Below, piece after piece: positions 55,103 to 64,000 of a DNA stretch of 64,000 bases (within the stretch, counting starts at the first letter, position 1; each line of letters begins with the position of its first letter). The position numbers and the translations under genes were made by a program. Location: assembly GCA_039105265.1 (NCBI GenBank), contig JAPFFF010000017.1:2790001-2854000 (forward strand). Reading direction: 5' to 3'. The notes below the pieces were generated by a model. The model was given only the letters and a program-made list of their open reading frames with translations, ran no database searches and had not been told where the DNA came from. The DNA is from Tritrichomonas musculus (Eukaryota > Parabasalia > Tritrichomonadida > Tritrichomonadidae).

Positions 55103-57694
55103 ATCACCATGGGAAGCGAATGTTACTGAATTATTCTTGGTATCTATTTTTGTGCAAATTCCTATATACTCTTTCCATGTTCCTTGTGTTTTCACTGAGC
55201 AAATACAATCTGTAGTATCATTCACAGTTGAAAGTACCCAAGTATCACCATCATGTTTATAAACCTTACCAGTCATATATACTGGAGCTCCAATAACGAA
55301 ATCATTAATAGAGTTCATTGATGACTCGATTGGAGCATAATGGGTAATTGTATTTGAGCCGTTTGATGTAATTGTACCGTTAACTAAAAGATTAGAGTCA
55401 ATTATTGTATTTCTTGCAGTGCCAAACATTTTAAAAGATTGAAATTTATAACCGTCAACATATATATACAATTCACCAGTATTAGCAACTTTTGAAGATT
55501 GATATTCAAAATCAGTATTATAAGTATCATTATATCCAAAACTAACTGAAGTAATAACATTAGCATCAACAGAACTATAAAATTTAGCTATATTACTTGC
55601 TGGACAAGATATTTCTAACAAACTATTTTTTGCCACATATTTTTCATTTGCAGCAGCATCTGTAAGTAGAGGTTCGAAATTAATATTACATGGATTTTGA
55701 AGATAAGTTTTCTTATCATATTTATCATATCTAAAGAAATCTTTATTAGAATCATCAGAAATTATAAAAGTGCTATGTGTGAGACCAAAATTAACTTCAT
55801 TATAAGAAGAACCATAATTTATAATCTTCAAAGCTGGATCTCCATAATTTGATTCTAAAGACACATGTTTACTATTATCGGTGTTCGCCATTACTATAGA
55901 ATTATTTACTTCATCATACGCAAACAAATCTTCTTTGATATTGGACTTTATTATATTCTCTACTAATTTTACAGTAGGCACAGCAACATCATTAGTGGTA
56001 GAACTTTCATCATATTGTTGTGAATTTACTACAGTAGGAATATCATTATTACGTACTTCTTCAAGATAATTTTCTGGAATATAACACTCTCTGCCTTTAT
56101 AAGTTGATTTCACTAATTTTACGTTAATACGGTACTCAAAAGCGTAAGAAATAAGATCATACATGCTATCATGTATATACAATATTTTTAGGTTACGACA
56201 ATTATAAAACATACTTTCATACGACTGAGACATGGCTGTTATGATTAAATTTGAAATATCTATAACTTCTAAAACTGTACAGGCCATAAATATACTTCCA
56301 ATCTTTTCCACATTCCTCGAATAGAACATAGATAAATCAACTTCCTTTAGTTTACGACATTCTATAAACATCCAATCGAAATACTTACATAAATTATTAC
56401 TATATCTCTTATCAAATTTTATAGTCTCTAGGTTATTACACTTATTTGCAAAATCTGAGCAAATTGTAACATTAGAAATATCAAAGTTTGTGAAATCAAT
56501 ATGAATTACGGTTTTAGAACAATTTCCGAATGAATACAAAGAAGTTATATCTCTACCATTGAAATCAGTAGCAACAGAGATACTTGAAGGACAATTAGCG
56601 TTAAGCTGAATTTTACTAAACTTAACAACCTTACCATTGTATACTATACTTGGAACAAACTTTGTTAACTTCGCTACTGTTTCTAGAGTAGTGATTCTAC
56701 CATTACTAACATCATAAGTATAATCTCCATAAGTAAAAACATTTTCTGTTACAGCTTTTACAAACAATATTGTAGTTTCATTATCTACATTACACTTGAT
56801 ATAACCAACTTTATCACTCTCATAAGCTACATAATTTGCTACATAGTCAGATGTATCTTCTATTTTTACATATACTTCTTTGTCATTTATGCTTACATTA
56901 TGTGTAATAGTGAATGAGGTAGAAATCCCATCTTCAAACACAGCCTTTATAGCTAGAGTGCAATCTTTCCTGTTATATAGGTCATTTACAGTGACTTCTG
57001 TAAGAAAAGGTTTCTGATCCTCAAGATTACAGGGATTTGCTAATAAAGTTTGTTTGTCATCTTTATCGTAATGAAGAATAATATTATCATTTATATCACT
57101 TATTAAAAAACCACAGGGTGTAGCTCCAAAACTAGCTTCATTATAAGAAGAATCATAATTTATAATCTTCAAAGCAGGTCTACCATAATGTGATTCTAAA
57201 GACACATATTTATTATTATCTGTGTTTGTCATCACAATTTCATTCTTTTCTGCATCATACTTAAACAAATTATCTTTTGTTAGTTCTTCTACTAATTTTA
57301 CAGTAGGTACAGCAACATCATTAGTGGTAGAACTTTCATCATACTGCTGTGAATTTACTACAGTAGGAATATCATCTTTTCTGTTATATCTTTCATCTGC
57401 TGCAGTCGTAGTTAAGAGTGTTGTATTTTCATAAGTAAGATCATTTTTCTTACGATATTCATTCTCAAGTTCCTCATTTGATACATATTTCATTATTTCT
57501 TTATTAAATTCTTCAGTCTTAAGAAATTCAAATAAGTCTGTCAAAAGTGCATACGGCTCCAGCATTTTTTTGATTTCTTCAGTATTCACTCCTTGCAAAC
57601 CACCTTGACATGAATACTTTCTTATATAATCAATGATAAGTTCGTCTATAGTATTCACTTTCTTGATGCTACCTGCTTGCTCTATTGTGAACAT
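55097..57694 (-). CDS. Fibre-like protein with BspA-type repeats, main portion (D), separated by A4
   Basis: Anchor MFTIEQAGSIKKVNTIDELI. A 120-residue module (DIPTVVNSQQYDESSTTNDV to ANPCN) is present twice (about 57380-57015 and 56050-55690). Between the copies (about 56600-56150) lie 4-6 leucine-rich repeats of BspA/DUF285 type: MFIECRKLKEVDLSMFYSRN, IFMACTVLEVIDISNLI, MFYNCRNLKILYI. The tip domain starts NTITHYAPIESSMNSI; its end lies at 33152-33334 beyond A4. Divergent with the 867-aa gene, 14 bp apart. Confidence 0.82.
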
Positions 57695-57708
57695 TTATAA
57701 TATAATAA

Positions 57709-60312
57709 ATGTTTACTAAGCGAGCTGACAGAACAGAATTCAAAAAAATGATAAGAGAACAAATAAAAGATATGAATTACCGTAGAATGTTGCTATATAT
57801 GTATGAACAAGCAAATATTGACCAAGACATTATATGGAATATCATTGAATGTCTTGATAACCCAAAAAAATATCGAAGTGATATAATCAATAGACTTGAA
57901 GAACTGAAAAATTCCTTTATGATAGCCAAACAAAATACACCAAAACAAAAAGAAAAATTAACAAATATGTTGATTGATGGTACAAAAGACTTTAATAAAC
58001 TAGATGATAAGATTAAGAAACAAACTGTAACTATTCCTTTACTAGTATCACCACCAAAGCCAGAAAGCTATTTAGAAGAAGAGGAGGAACCGGAAGCAGA
58101 TCAACATTATTATAGAAACAGATATAATGATGATTTGAACACACTTACTGAGATAATTGAACTAAAAAAAGATGTATCAGATTCACTTCTTTTATACTAC
58201 AGAATTGCTGATGACCCTGAAAAATACCCTATCTTCAACAAAAAAGATACAAAGCAAATTAGGTCTCTTGTAGAATCTTTGACGAAGAACATTGATTCTT
58301 ATAATAGAAACTCTGACAAAATTATATCAGATGTTGAGGCTTTGATGAAATTCGAAAATCAAAGAAGGCAAACCAATATAGAAACAATGAGTAAGATTGC
58401 TGATTCACCATGTACTCCAAACATGAGTAAAGAAGAAAAAGAAAGGTTGTTACAAATATATAAAAGTTCTTCTGCTGTAGATGCTGCACAGCTTCGTAAA
58501 TTTGGTTTGTTGAATGACGATTTCACAGAAGAAAATCTGTATAATTATTACAATCGTGCTTGCTCGCCAAAAGACGATTCTGATACCAGAGTAAGAAAAC
58601 TTGTTCTACAGTTGCATAATGCTATTCGTGAGACAAACATTTTTGATGAAACTACAGAACCCAAAAACAAAAAGCAACTGAAACAATTATTAAAGTATAT
58701 TTCTGAGAATGGAGATCGAGAAATTCTTTACAATATGAATAGCGATGACAATGAAAATGAATATTTATTCGATCATAAAACAATGTCAAGAGAAGAAGTT
58801 ACTGTTAATAGTGATGGAGAAATTGAAGATGATGAAGTTAATGATCTTAATACATCTTTAGCAACGTACAGAGCTCCACGTAAAGAAAGAAGAACATTAG
58901 AAGATCAAGAAGTAACCTTTGCTGATAGCGCTGCTAAAAGATTCAAACCGTATGGTGAATTTACTCATGAAAACACTTATATGCCCGACAAGGACTTTAC
59001 AGAAGATTTGTTTAAGAAACCTACAAGAACTATTGGTAAAAGAAAAAATAGAGATGCTAAAGATATACCTGATAAACTTAAAAAGTCTTTCAAAATAGCC
59101 AAATTGTCAGGTGAAGGAGACATTTCCTTTTACAATCAACAATTATTAGACATCATCATCAACGGTAATTTCCGTATCAAGTACATACCGAATGCAGCCA
59201 CACGAGATTTAGCACAAGAATATGCTTATAATCATGTTGACGATTCTGGACAACCTCGCTACAGGCTTCTTCCACCAAACGCAAAAGATCCTAACGGTGT
59301 TGCCATTACAGATTTGAACGGAGACCTAGTTGATGATATTGTTCTTGTAGATAAACGTGGAGTACCAAGAATCGTTAATGGCTATAAGATTGTTCGTGCT
59401 AGTCCGTATAAGAAAGTATGGAAATCAAAATACAAATCACGTGAAGCTAGAAAAGAAACTCCATTTAATGTTTGGCTAGCAGCACAATTTCAAAAGTCTA
59501 TTGACAGTGTTGATTGGGCCAAAGGTGAATATAAACTTAAAGAAACAGAAGAAATGCAAAAGTATACAGATCATTATACAAAATTGGGCTTAGGAAAGCC
59601 AAGAATAAGCAAAAGATTGTCTCCTAGTTCGTATTGGGCATCTATTTTCTCTTATCTTTGGAAGTTCTTTTGGGAAGTAGCGTATCCAGAATACAAATCT
59701 GTAATAAGACTTCTTAACTATTTAGGAGTTTCAAATGCTATGTATATTATTGTTGTTGATCTTAGTGTCAAGAGAGAGATAGAAACAAAAGATTTCGGAG
59801 GTAAACTTCTAACATACCCTGCTTGGGCAAACTACAAACGAGATCACAAAGCAGCTTATAACGAAAGAGCAGGACCAAAAGTTGTAAAAATAGGAACAGA
59901 TTACATAGATCCTATCATAGATATCAAGACGGGTGAAATTAAAGTAGAGAGCTTTGACAAGAGTGATAATAAAGTTCATATTTCTTTCATTAAGCTTATA
60001 GAAAGATTGTTCCTATTAGTTTTCGCAGAAATACTCATGTTAGGAGAGAAGCCTGGACGAGAAGCTATACAAGAACTTATACAAGAACAAGTTCTGTCTG
60101 CAACACCAAAAGAACTTAAAGAGAACAAAGCTTATTATACAAAACGTTTGACAGCTATTGTGGATAAACTTTATGGTAGTGGTAGTAAATATGCAGCTTA
60201 TAAAGAACAATACAAGCAACAACAAATAGAACGTAAGAATGATGCTTATCTCTATGATATCAAAACCGTAGATGCACTTACAAGTGATGAAGATGATGAG
60301 GATGAAGCTTAA
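57709..60312 (+). CDS. 867-aa virion-type protein (D)
   Basis: Complete D member of the 836/867-aa family. The N-terminal half (RRMLLYMYEQANIDQDIIWN, FNKKDTKQIRSLVESL, QRRQTNIETM) is shared with C1. The core is LLDIIINGNFRIKYIPNAAT, RLLPPNAKDPNG, ITDLNGDLVDDIVLVDKRG, RIVNGYKIVRASPYKKVW. Then comes SYWASIFSYLWKFFWEV, and an acidic C-terminus DEDDEDEA. The 3' end overlaps the convergent 459-aa gene by 4 bp. Confidence 0.78.
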   Translation: MFTKRADRTEFKKMIREQIKDMNYRRMLLYMYEQANIDQDIIWNIIECLDNPKKYRSDIINRLEELKNSFMIAKQNTPKQKEKLTNMLIDGTKDFNKLDDKIKKQTVTIPLLVSPPKPESYLEEEEEPEADQHYYRNRYNDDLNTLTEIIELKKDVSDSLLLYYRIADDPEKYPIFNKKDTKQIRSLVESLTKNIDSYNRNSDKIISDVEALMKFENQRRQTNIETMSKIADSPCTPNMSKEEKERLLQIYKSSSAVDAAQLRKFGLLNDDFTEENLYNYYNRACSPKDDSDTRVRKLVLQLHNAIRETNIFDETTEPKNKKQLKQLLKYISENGDREILYNMNSDDNENEYLFDHKTMSREEVTVNSDGEIEDDEVNDLNTSLATYRAPRKERRTLEDQEVTFADSAAKRFKPYGEFTHENTYMPDKDFTEDLFKKPTRTIGKRKNRDAKDIPDKLKKSFKIAKLSGEGDISFYNQQLLDIIINGNFRIKYIPNAATRDLAQEYAYNHVDDSGQPRYRLLPPNAKDPNGVAITDLNGDLVDDIVLVDKRGVPRIVNGYKIVRASPYKKVWKSKYKSREARKETPFNVWLAAQFQKSIDSVDWAKGEYKLKETEEMQKYTDHYTKLGLGKPRISKRLSPSSYWASIFSYLWKFFWEVAYPEYKSVIRLLNYLGVSNAMYIIVVDLSVKREIETKDFGGKLLTYPAWANYKRDHKAAYNERAGPKVVKIGTDYIDPIIDIKTGEIKVESFDKSDNKVHISFIKLIERLFLLVFAEILMLGEKPGREAIQELIQEQVLSATPKELKENKAYYTKRLTAIVDKLYGSGSKYAAYKEQYKQQQIERKNDAYLYDIKTVDALTSDEDDEDEA

Positions 60313-61688
60313 ATATTTATAATAGAATCGTCAAGTCCTGATGGAGATAGAACTTTTTTATTTTTGGTTTGTCTTCTTTTAGGTTCATCAGCTTTTACAA
60401 TTCTCATTGCTGGCGGCCTCGGTGGGAAAATTTGTTGGGGTTTTGGTGGAGGTTGTTGTTGGGGTTTTGGTTTTGGTGGTGGTTGTTGTTGTTGTTTTGG
60501 TGGAGGTTGTTGTTGTTTTGGTGGAGGTGGTTCATCATTCATAACAAGATATCCATATTGAATTTCCATAGGCTCACTATCACTATCACTATCACTGGAA
60601 TAATCATAGCGCTTTTCATTATGTGCTCGTCTTATTCTATCTCTGACAAGCTTTGTAGATTTTGGTATAATTTCTTTTCTCTTTGCACCAACTGTCTTCT
60701 TCGGTACTGGTGGTTTCGGAGGTTTTGGTACTTCTTGAGTTGAACGTGCTTGATACTTTAATGCTGGCCTCTGTTGATAAGGATGATTGTCAAATATTAA
60801 TGATTCATTAGGATCAATATCAAGTTCTGTTTTTTCTGTTGGAAAGTCATGTAAATTTGTATTCACATTAGCATTCTGCCTCTTATATATTATAGCTTTG
60901 TACCTACCTTCTCCAACAAGATCAAAAGGTTTGTTATATATTATTTTTCCTGTTTGAATATCAAGCTTCGGTGCTTCATTGATTCTTCTTATTTCTTCTT
61001 GTCTCTTTTTATGATATTCAGCTTCTTTTTTCTTTTTCCTTTGTTCAGCCTTTTTCATTTGTTTTTCTTGTTCTTCTTTCTCTAATCTTCGTTTTTCTTT
61101 AAGTTCTGCTCTTTCTTGAGGAGATAAACAAGGAAAGGTAGGAGGTTCTTGTGTACGGGCTCTATTATCCTGGTAACAGCAAAAATTATACCAATGTCGT
61201 TGAGAATAATTTTCTGGTTTGATTTCTGGGTGAATTTGATCGACTTTTTGTGAAAGTTGGCTTACATACTTTTCTTTAATATCATCGTCACAATCAGGAT
61301 CAAGTTTGAAAGGATATATGAACTCACTTGATTCTGTTAATTTGCTTACAACTTTTATTTCTGCGAACTTTGGTTTGAAGGCTTCAAGATCAAAAGCATA
61401 TAATATTCTTGCTTTACTATAATCTATATCTCTATCCTTCATTAGAACAACAACCTCTCTTCCACAAATAAAACGTATGACAAGTATTATAGTTGGAAAA
61501 TAGTCTTTTTCAAGTTTGATATAATAGCACGGATAGCTATCTATTACAGCTTGTCCTTTGCTCAAACACATTTTTGGCAATTCATATTTCATTGGAAAGG
61601 CATATATTACATATCCTTTGGTGCTTACAGCAAGAGTTGAATAGTTAACATCATCGCATACAATTTCTTTTCCAGGTCTGACAGTCAT
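60309..61688 (-). CDS. 459-aa protein: N-terminal beta domain, charged coil, Pro/Gln tail (D)
   Basis: Residues 1-115 look like a compact beta-rich domain (KGYVIYAFPMKYELPKMCLS; FPTIILVIRFICGREVVVLM). Residues about 190-235 form a Lys/Glu coil (KEKRRLEKEEQEKQMKKAEQ). SDSDSEPMEIQYGYLVMND leads into a PPPKQQQ-type tail (about 390-435). It takes the place of the 321-aa gene of A4, with only the coil and the acidic-Tyr motif in common. Confidence 0.7.
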   Translation of the reverse strand: MTVRPGKEIVCDDVNYSTLAVSTKGYVIYAFPMKYELPKMCLSKGQAVIDSYPCYYIKLEKDYFPTIILVIRFICGREVVVLMKDRDIDYSKARILYAFDLEAFKPKFAEIKVVSKLTESSEFIYPFKLDPDCDDDIKEKYVSQLSQKVDQIHPEIKPENYSQRHWYNFCCYQDNRARTQEPPTFPCLSPQERAELKEKRRLEKEEQEKQMKKAEQRKKKKEAEYHKKRQEEIRRINEAPKLDIQTGKIIYNKPFDLVGEGRYKAIIYKRQNANVNTNLHDFPTEKTELDIDPNESLIFDNHPYQQRPALKYQARSTQEVPKPPKPPVPKKTVGAKRKEIIPKSTKLVRDRIRRAHNEKRYDYSSDSDSDSEPMEIQYGYLVMNDEPPPPKQQQPPPKQQQQPPPKPKPQQQPPPKPQQIFPPRPPAMRIVKADEPKRRQTKNKKVLSPSGLDDSIINI

Positions 61689-61691
61689 TTA

Positions 61692-62021
61692 TTAATAAAT
61701 AAGAAGACAACTAAGTATGAATGCAGAAGGTTCAATAACATTTCCGTAAAGGTCAGTGAACCAGATTTTATAGTTTCGTTCATGTCCAAGAAACAAATAC
61801 TTTCTATATTTGGTTTGTCTTCTATTGGCTAGCATTATAAATTGATCGCAGTAACCATATTGCTGAACGATATCACTGTGCACCATCAAATCGCCAACAA
61901 GCGTATCTTTCACTATTGCACCTACATACTGAACGACAATATATCTTTTGTTCCTACTGCTCACAAATTCTAGAGGAAGCTGAAATTCTTTATCTTGCGT
62001 ATGGAAGTATAGTTTAGTCAT
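61692..62021 (-). CDS. 109-aa conserved virion-type protein (D)
   Basis: Counterpart of the A4 116-aa protein: RYIVVQYVGAIVKDTLVGDL, FIMLANRRQTKYRKYLFLG, WFTDLYGNVIEPSAFILSCL, LLIY end. Only 3 bp separate it from each neighbour on the same strand. Confidence 0.72.
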   Translation of the reverse strand: MTKLYFHTQDKEFQLPLEFVSSRNKRYIVVQYVGAIVKDTLVGDLMVHSDIVQQYGYCDQFIMLANRRQTKYRKYLFLGHERNYKIWFTDLYGNVIEPSAFILSCLLIY

Positions 62022-62024
62022 TTA

Positions 62025-63128
62025 TTACATACCAAAGTACAGTTTATAATCTTTATTTAGTTCATCATAGCTATTTGCAATTTTCTTTGTGTACGCAATA
62101 GGTACTTGTATCAGATTCCCATTTTGAAGTTTACATATAACATTACCATTAGAGTACGCTAAGAATTCAGCTATCTCATTAAACACTCTTCGTCGTTTAT
62201 CAAATTTCTTTTTAGTCTTACCATAATCAACATGAACAAGAATTATATTTCCTTTCTTGTATGTTAATAGACCTTTATGTTGTTGTTTTTTGTGTATACT
62301 TTGTAATTTGCTTCTCATCATTCTTATATATTTCCATTCAAGGTCAATATCGTTTTGCATTTGGGCAGGAGTATAATAAATATATTTACTATCACTTTCA
62401 TAATTATAGTTTCTTACTCGTAGTGAATTATGCGGAGTATTATTGTAATAATTAACCATCTGTTGCATATAATTATTGTTTGCTATTTTTGTACCAAAAG
62501 CATTACGTAAAGTTCTTATAACTGAATCAACTGTTTTATGGGCTAGTGCATATGGAGAAGAGTTTACTACAAATTTGATTCTGTATACTGACCATGATTT
62601 AATAGTATTTACATCAATCTCATCATTGTATTCTGACAATATTGTTTTTAGTACATTGGTGTTATGTTTATTAATTATTTCATTTAATATTTTTTCTTTA
62701 CCCCTCATTCCACTTTCGCGAACAATATTGTGAATTGCTGGAACAAATACAATTCCATCATCGTTGGTACGAAGTACAATTATATCATTTTGTACTGCTT
62801 GCAATCCTTTTTCACCATCACATTTAATAGTAAAGATATCAACATCATAATTAACTATAATATCTGTTATCTTTATTGATAATACTCTTGTTTCTTTACT
62901 CTCTATTGGCTCAACTATTAAGAATCTAGTATTAACGTTTATCAAAACAAGATAGATAGTGTTCTTCACAAACATTAGATCAGCTTCCCAACAACCAGGT
63001 TCGTTACTGAAATTTGGCTTCATATATTGTTTACAAGCTTTTAGTTTATAGTCTGGTACATAAGGCTCCCTAGGAACGTTCTTGAATTCAAAAAACTTGT
63101 ACTTACTACTAAATGGGTAAGCAAGCAT
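62025..63128 (-). CDS. Retrovirus-type integrase (D), 367 aa
   Basis: RNase H-like core with CWEADLMFVKN, IKCDGEKGL and VDSVIRTLRNAFG; then NNTPHNSLRVRN and the C-terminal basic beta domain (DKRRRVFNEIAEFLAYSNGN). Same order as A4 at moderate identity. An extra loop of about 30 residues lies between the second and third acidic positions. Start tttATG at 63128, 59 bp after the MCP gene. Confidence 0.87.
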   Translation of the reverse strand: MLAYPFSSKYKFFEFKNVPREPYVPDYKLKACKQYMKPNFSNEPGCWEADLMFVKNTIYLVLINVNTRFLIVEPIESKETRVLSIKITDIIVNYDVDIFTIKCDGEKGLQAVQNDIIVLRTNDDGIVFVPAIHNIVRESGMRGKEKILNEIINKHNTNVLKTILSEYNDEIDVNTIKSWSVYRIKFVVNSSPYALAHKTVDSVIRTLRNAFGTKIANNNYMQQMVNYYNNTPHNSLRVRNYNYESDSKYIYYTPAQMQNDIDLEWKYIRMMRSKLQSIHKKQQHKGLLTYKKGNIILVHVDYGKTKKKFDKRRRVFNEIAEFLAYSNGNVICKLQNGNLIQVPIAYTKKIANSYDELNKDYKLYFGM

Positions 63129-63187
63129 TTATGATGAAAGCAATAGTTAAATTAGGTTGACGGAAACAAAAAAAGAAAGAAGATTAC

Positions 63188-64000
63188 TTACTCTACTTGA
63201 CTACCTTCAGGACTTTGATCATCAACATAAACAAGTCCATCGAGATTCATTAAGAAGTAAGAATCTCTTGTCAACCATAATTGTGTTGGACATGGATGGA
63301 CAATATTTCCAGAAGGTTCGATAACATTATAGTAAGTGTCATTTGCACCAGAATAAATGGGTTGTCCTTGTACTTGAATCTGTACGTTGCCAAAACCTCC
63401 GTCAATTCCGTCGAAGCAATAACCTGCAGAAGATCTTTCAGCTTGAATATTGAAGACAAAACTACTGGCATCACTAAGAGTATTATTGTAGCGAACACCA
63501 TTAGCATCATTCTTAGGCATTGTCATACTGTCTTCGAACTCCTTTGTGCATTGAAGAGTAATCGCATCAAGGTCTCCTGCAGTAAGTTGATTTTCAAAGA
63601 ACCTTGCTCCAATTGTAGAAACATTTTCATCAGGAAAATTCTTACCACCAATATTTAGATAGCAATTTGAATAAACAGGATTCTCAAAAACTGTAAGATC
63701 ATTATGATGTTTAGGAAACATGATAGAAAGTGTAGTAACATTTATAAGAGGAATATTGAGAGTAGACTTGATACCGTTTGCTGCTGGTGCTATTGGAAAT
63801 GAATGATAATCTACTTTCTGTGATGGAATTATAACACCCTTTGACAGTATTTCTTCTATACCGTGCCTTGTAGCTTCACAAACTCCAAAACCTTGCATAT
63901 TGGACTTGCATAACGTAATTGTCATTCTGTTTACAGTGAGGGTAGCAGGCTGTGAGGAATAAGTTTCTTTCAGTACTTGAGCTTTAGCTTCGTGCAAAGC
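63188..64000 (-). CDS. Major capsid protein, C-terminal portion (D), cut by the window edge
   Basis: About 270 residues: CKSNMQGFGVCEATRHGIEE, IPSQKVDYHSFPIAPAANGI, FPKHHNDLTVFENPVYSN, GGKNFPDENVSTIGARFF, SAGYCFDGIDGGFGN, ending DDQSPEGSQVE. The N-terminal half lies beyond base 64000. Confidence 0.88.
   Translation of the reverse strand, partial: ALHEAKAQVLKETYSSQPATLTVNRMTITLCKSNMQGFGVCEATRHGIEEILSKGVIIPSQKVDYHSFPIAPAANGIKSTLNIPLINVTTLSIMFPKHHNDLTVFENPVYSNCYLNIGGKNFPDENVSTIGARFFENQLTAGDLDAITLQCTKEFEDSMTMPKNDANGVRYNNTLSDASSFVFNIQAERSSAGYCFDGIDGGFGNVQIQVQGQPIYSGANDTYYNVIEPSGNIVHPCPTQLWLTRDSYFLMNLDGLVYVDDQSPEGSQVE

Larger units (their letters stand above)
22936..64000. mobile_element. Maverick D, with A3 and A4 inside; runs off the window
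   Basis: Left end AGTAGTAATGGTCTGTGCGG at 22936, next to the 6-mer tacatc (22930-22935) of the C2 fibre gene. Own parts: terminal sequence, 132-aa gene, polymerase (+), small basic gene, fibre (-), 867-aa gene (+), 459-aa Pro/Gln-rich gene (-), 109-aa gene (-), integrase (-), MCP (-, cut by the window edge). The polymerase region is interrupted by A3 and partly duplicated; the fibre gene is interrupted by A4. Broken, with about two insertions and at least one further break. Confidence 0.8.

Noticed and set aside
60364-60743. Gly/Trp-rich open frames opposite the 459-aa gene
   Set aside because: Antisense of the Pro/Gln tail; no independent start context or homologue.
1-64000. Host genes, tRNA or rRNA genes
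   Set aside because: Every gene I could place has a paralogue in, or lies between, recognisable Maverick parts; no cloverleaf or rRNA-like stretch was noticed.

Overview
The window is wall-to-wall Maverick/Polinton elements. I see no host gene, tRNA or rRNA. The protein set is typical of these virus-like elements: protein-primed family B DNA polymerase, retrovirus-type integrase, packaging ATPase, double-jelly-roll major capsid protein (MCP) and fibre-like proteins. 6-bp target duplications, low GC, intronless genes using the standard code, and BspA-type leucine-rich repeats in one fibre all suggest a parabasalid, most likely Trichomonas vaginalis or a relative. The host call is an inference.

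The elements are nested like Russian dolls. Left to right: right end of A1 (1-2615) inside a polymerase gene of A2 (2616-8663); A2 inside a large virion-type gene of C1 (8664-13848); C1 inside B1 (13849-15238); B1 inside B2 (15239-17694); B2 inside the MCP gene of B3 (17695-21118); B3 inside the polymerase gene of the oldest element X (21119-21709). From 21710 the nest is entered from the other side: left end of C2 (21710-22935), whose fibre gene is hit by D (22936 to beyond the window). D carries A3 (25743-29028, a fragment) in its polymerase gene and A4 (33335-55096) in its fibre gene. A4 is the only element with both ends in view: 21,762 bp, 408-bp terminal inverted repeats (TIRs) and a 6-bp duplication (aaggta). 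It looks whole. The other elements are cut by the window edge, by an insertion, or are broken.

Three lineages can be told apart. The A lineage is AT-rich, with ends AGAGA(A/G)TA. The B lineage (13849-21118) is visibly richer in GC, with ends AGTAGTG. The C/D lineage is AT-rich, with ends AGTAGTA. A4 gene order: coiled-coil and small proteins, amphipathic peptide, MCP, integrase, two small virion-type genes, 836-aa protein (-), fibre (+), 354-aa protein, HNH endonuclease (-), polymerase (-), small DNA-binding-like gene, 81-aa and 189-aa proteins, 43-aa membrane protein, ATPase, 151-aa protein (-). D has the same capsid/integrase/fibre block in mirror orientation.

The most unusual signal is a family of tiny palindromes, mostly with 3-base loops (GAA, AAA, TTC). 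They are often paired as double hairpins of about 27-36 bp and inserted in frame in ATPase, polymerase, fibre and small-protein genes of different lineages. One is flanked by a 9-bp direct repeat, and related units cluster in the B-lineage TIRs. Other points of note are an HNH nuclease motif inside the polymerase, an OTU-like segment at its N-terminal side, host-like leucine-rich repeats in a fibre, and a 91-bp mini-element carried in both TIRs of A4.
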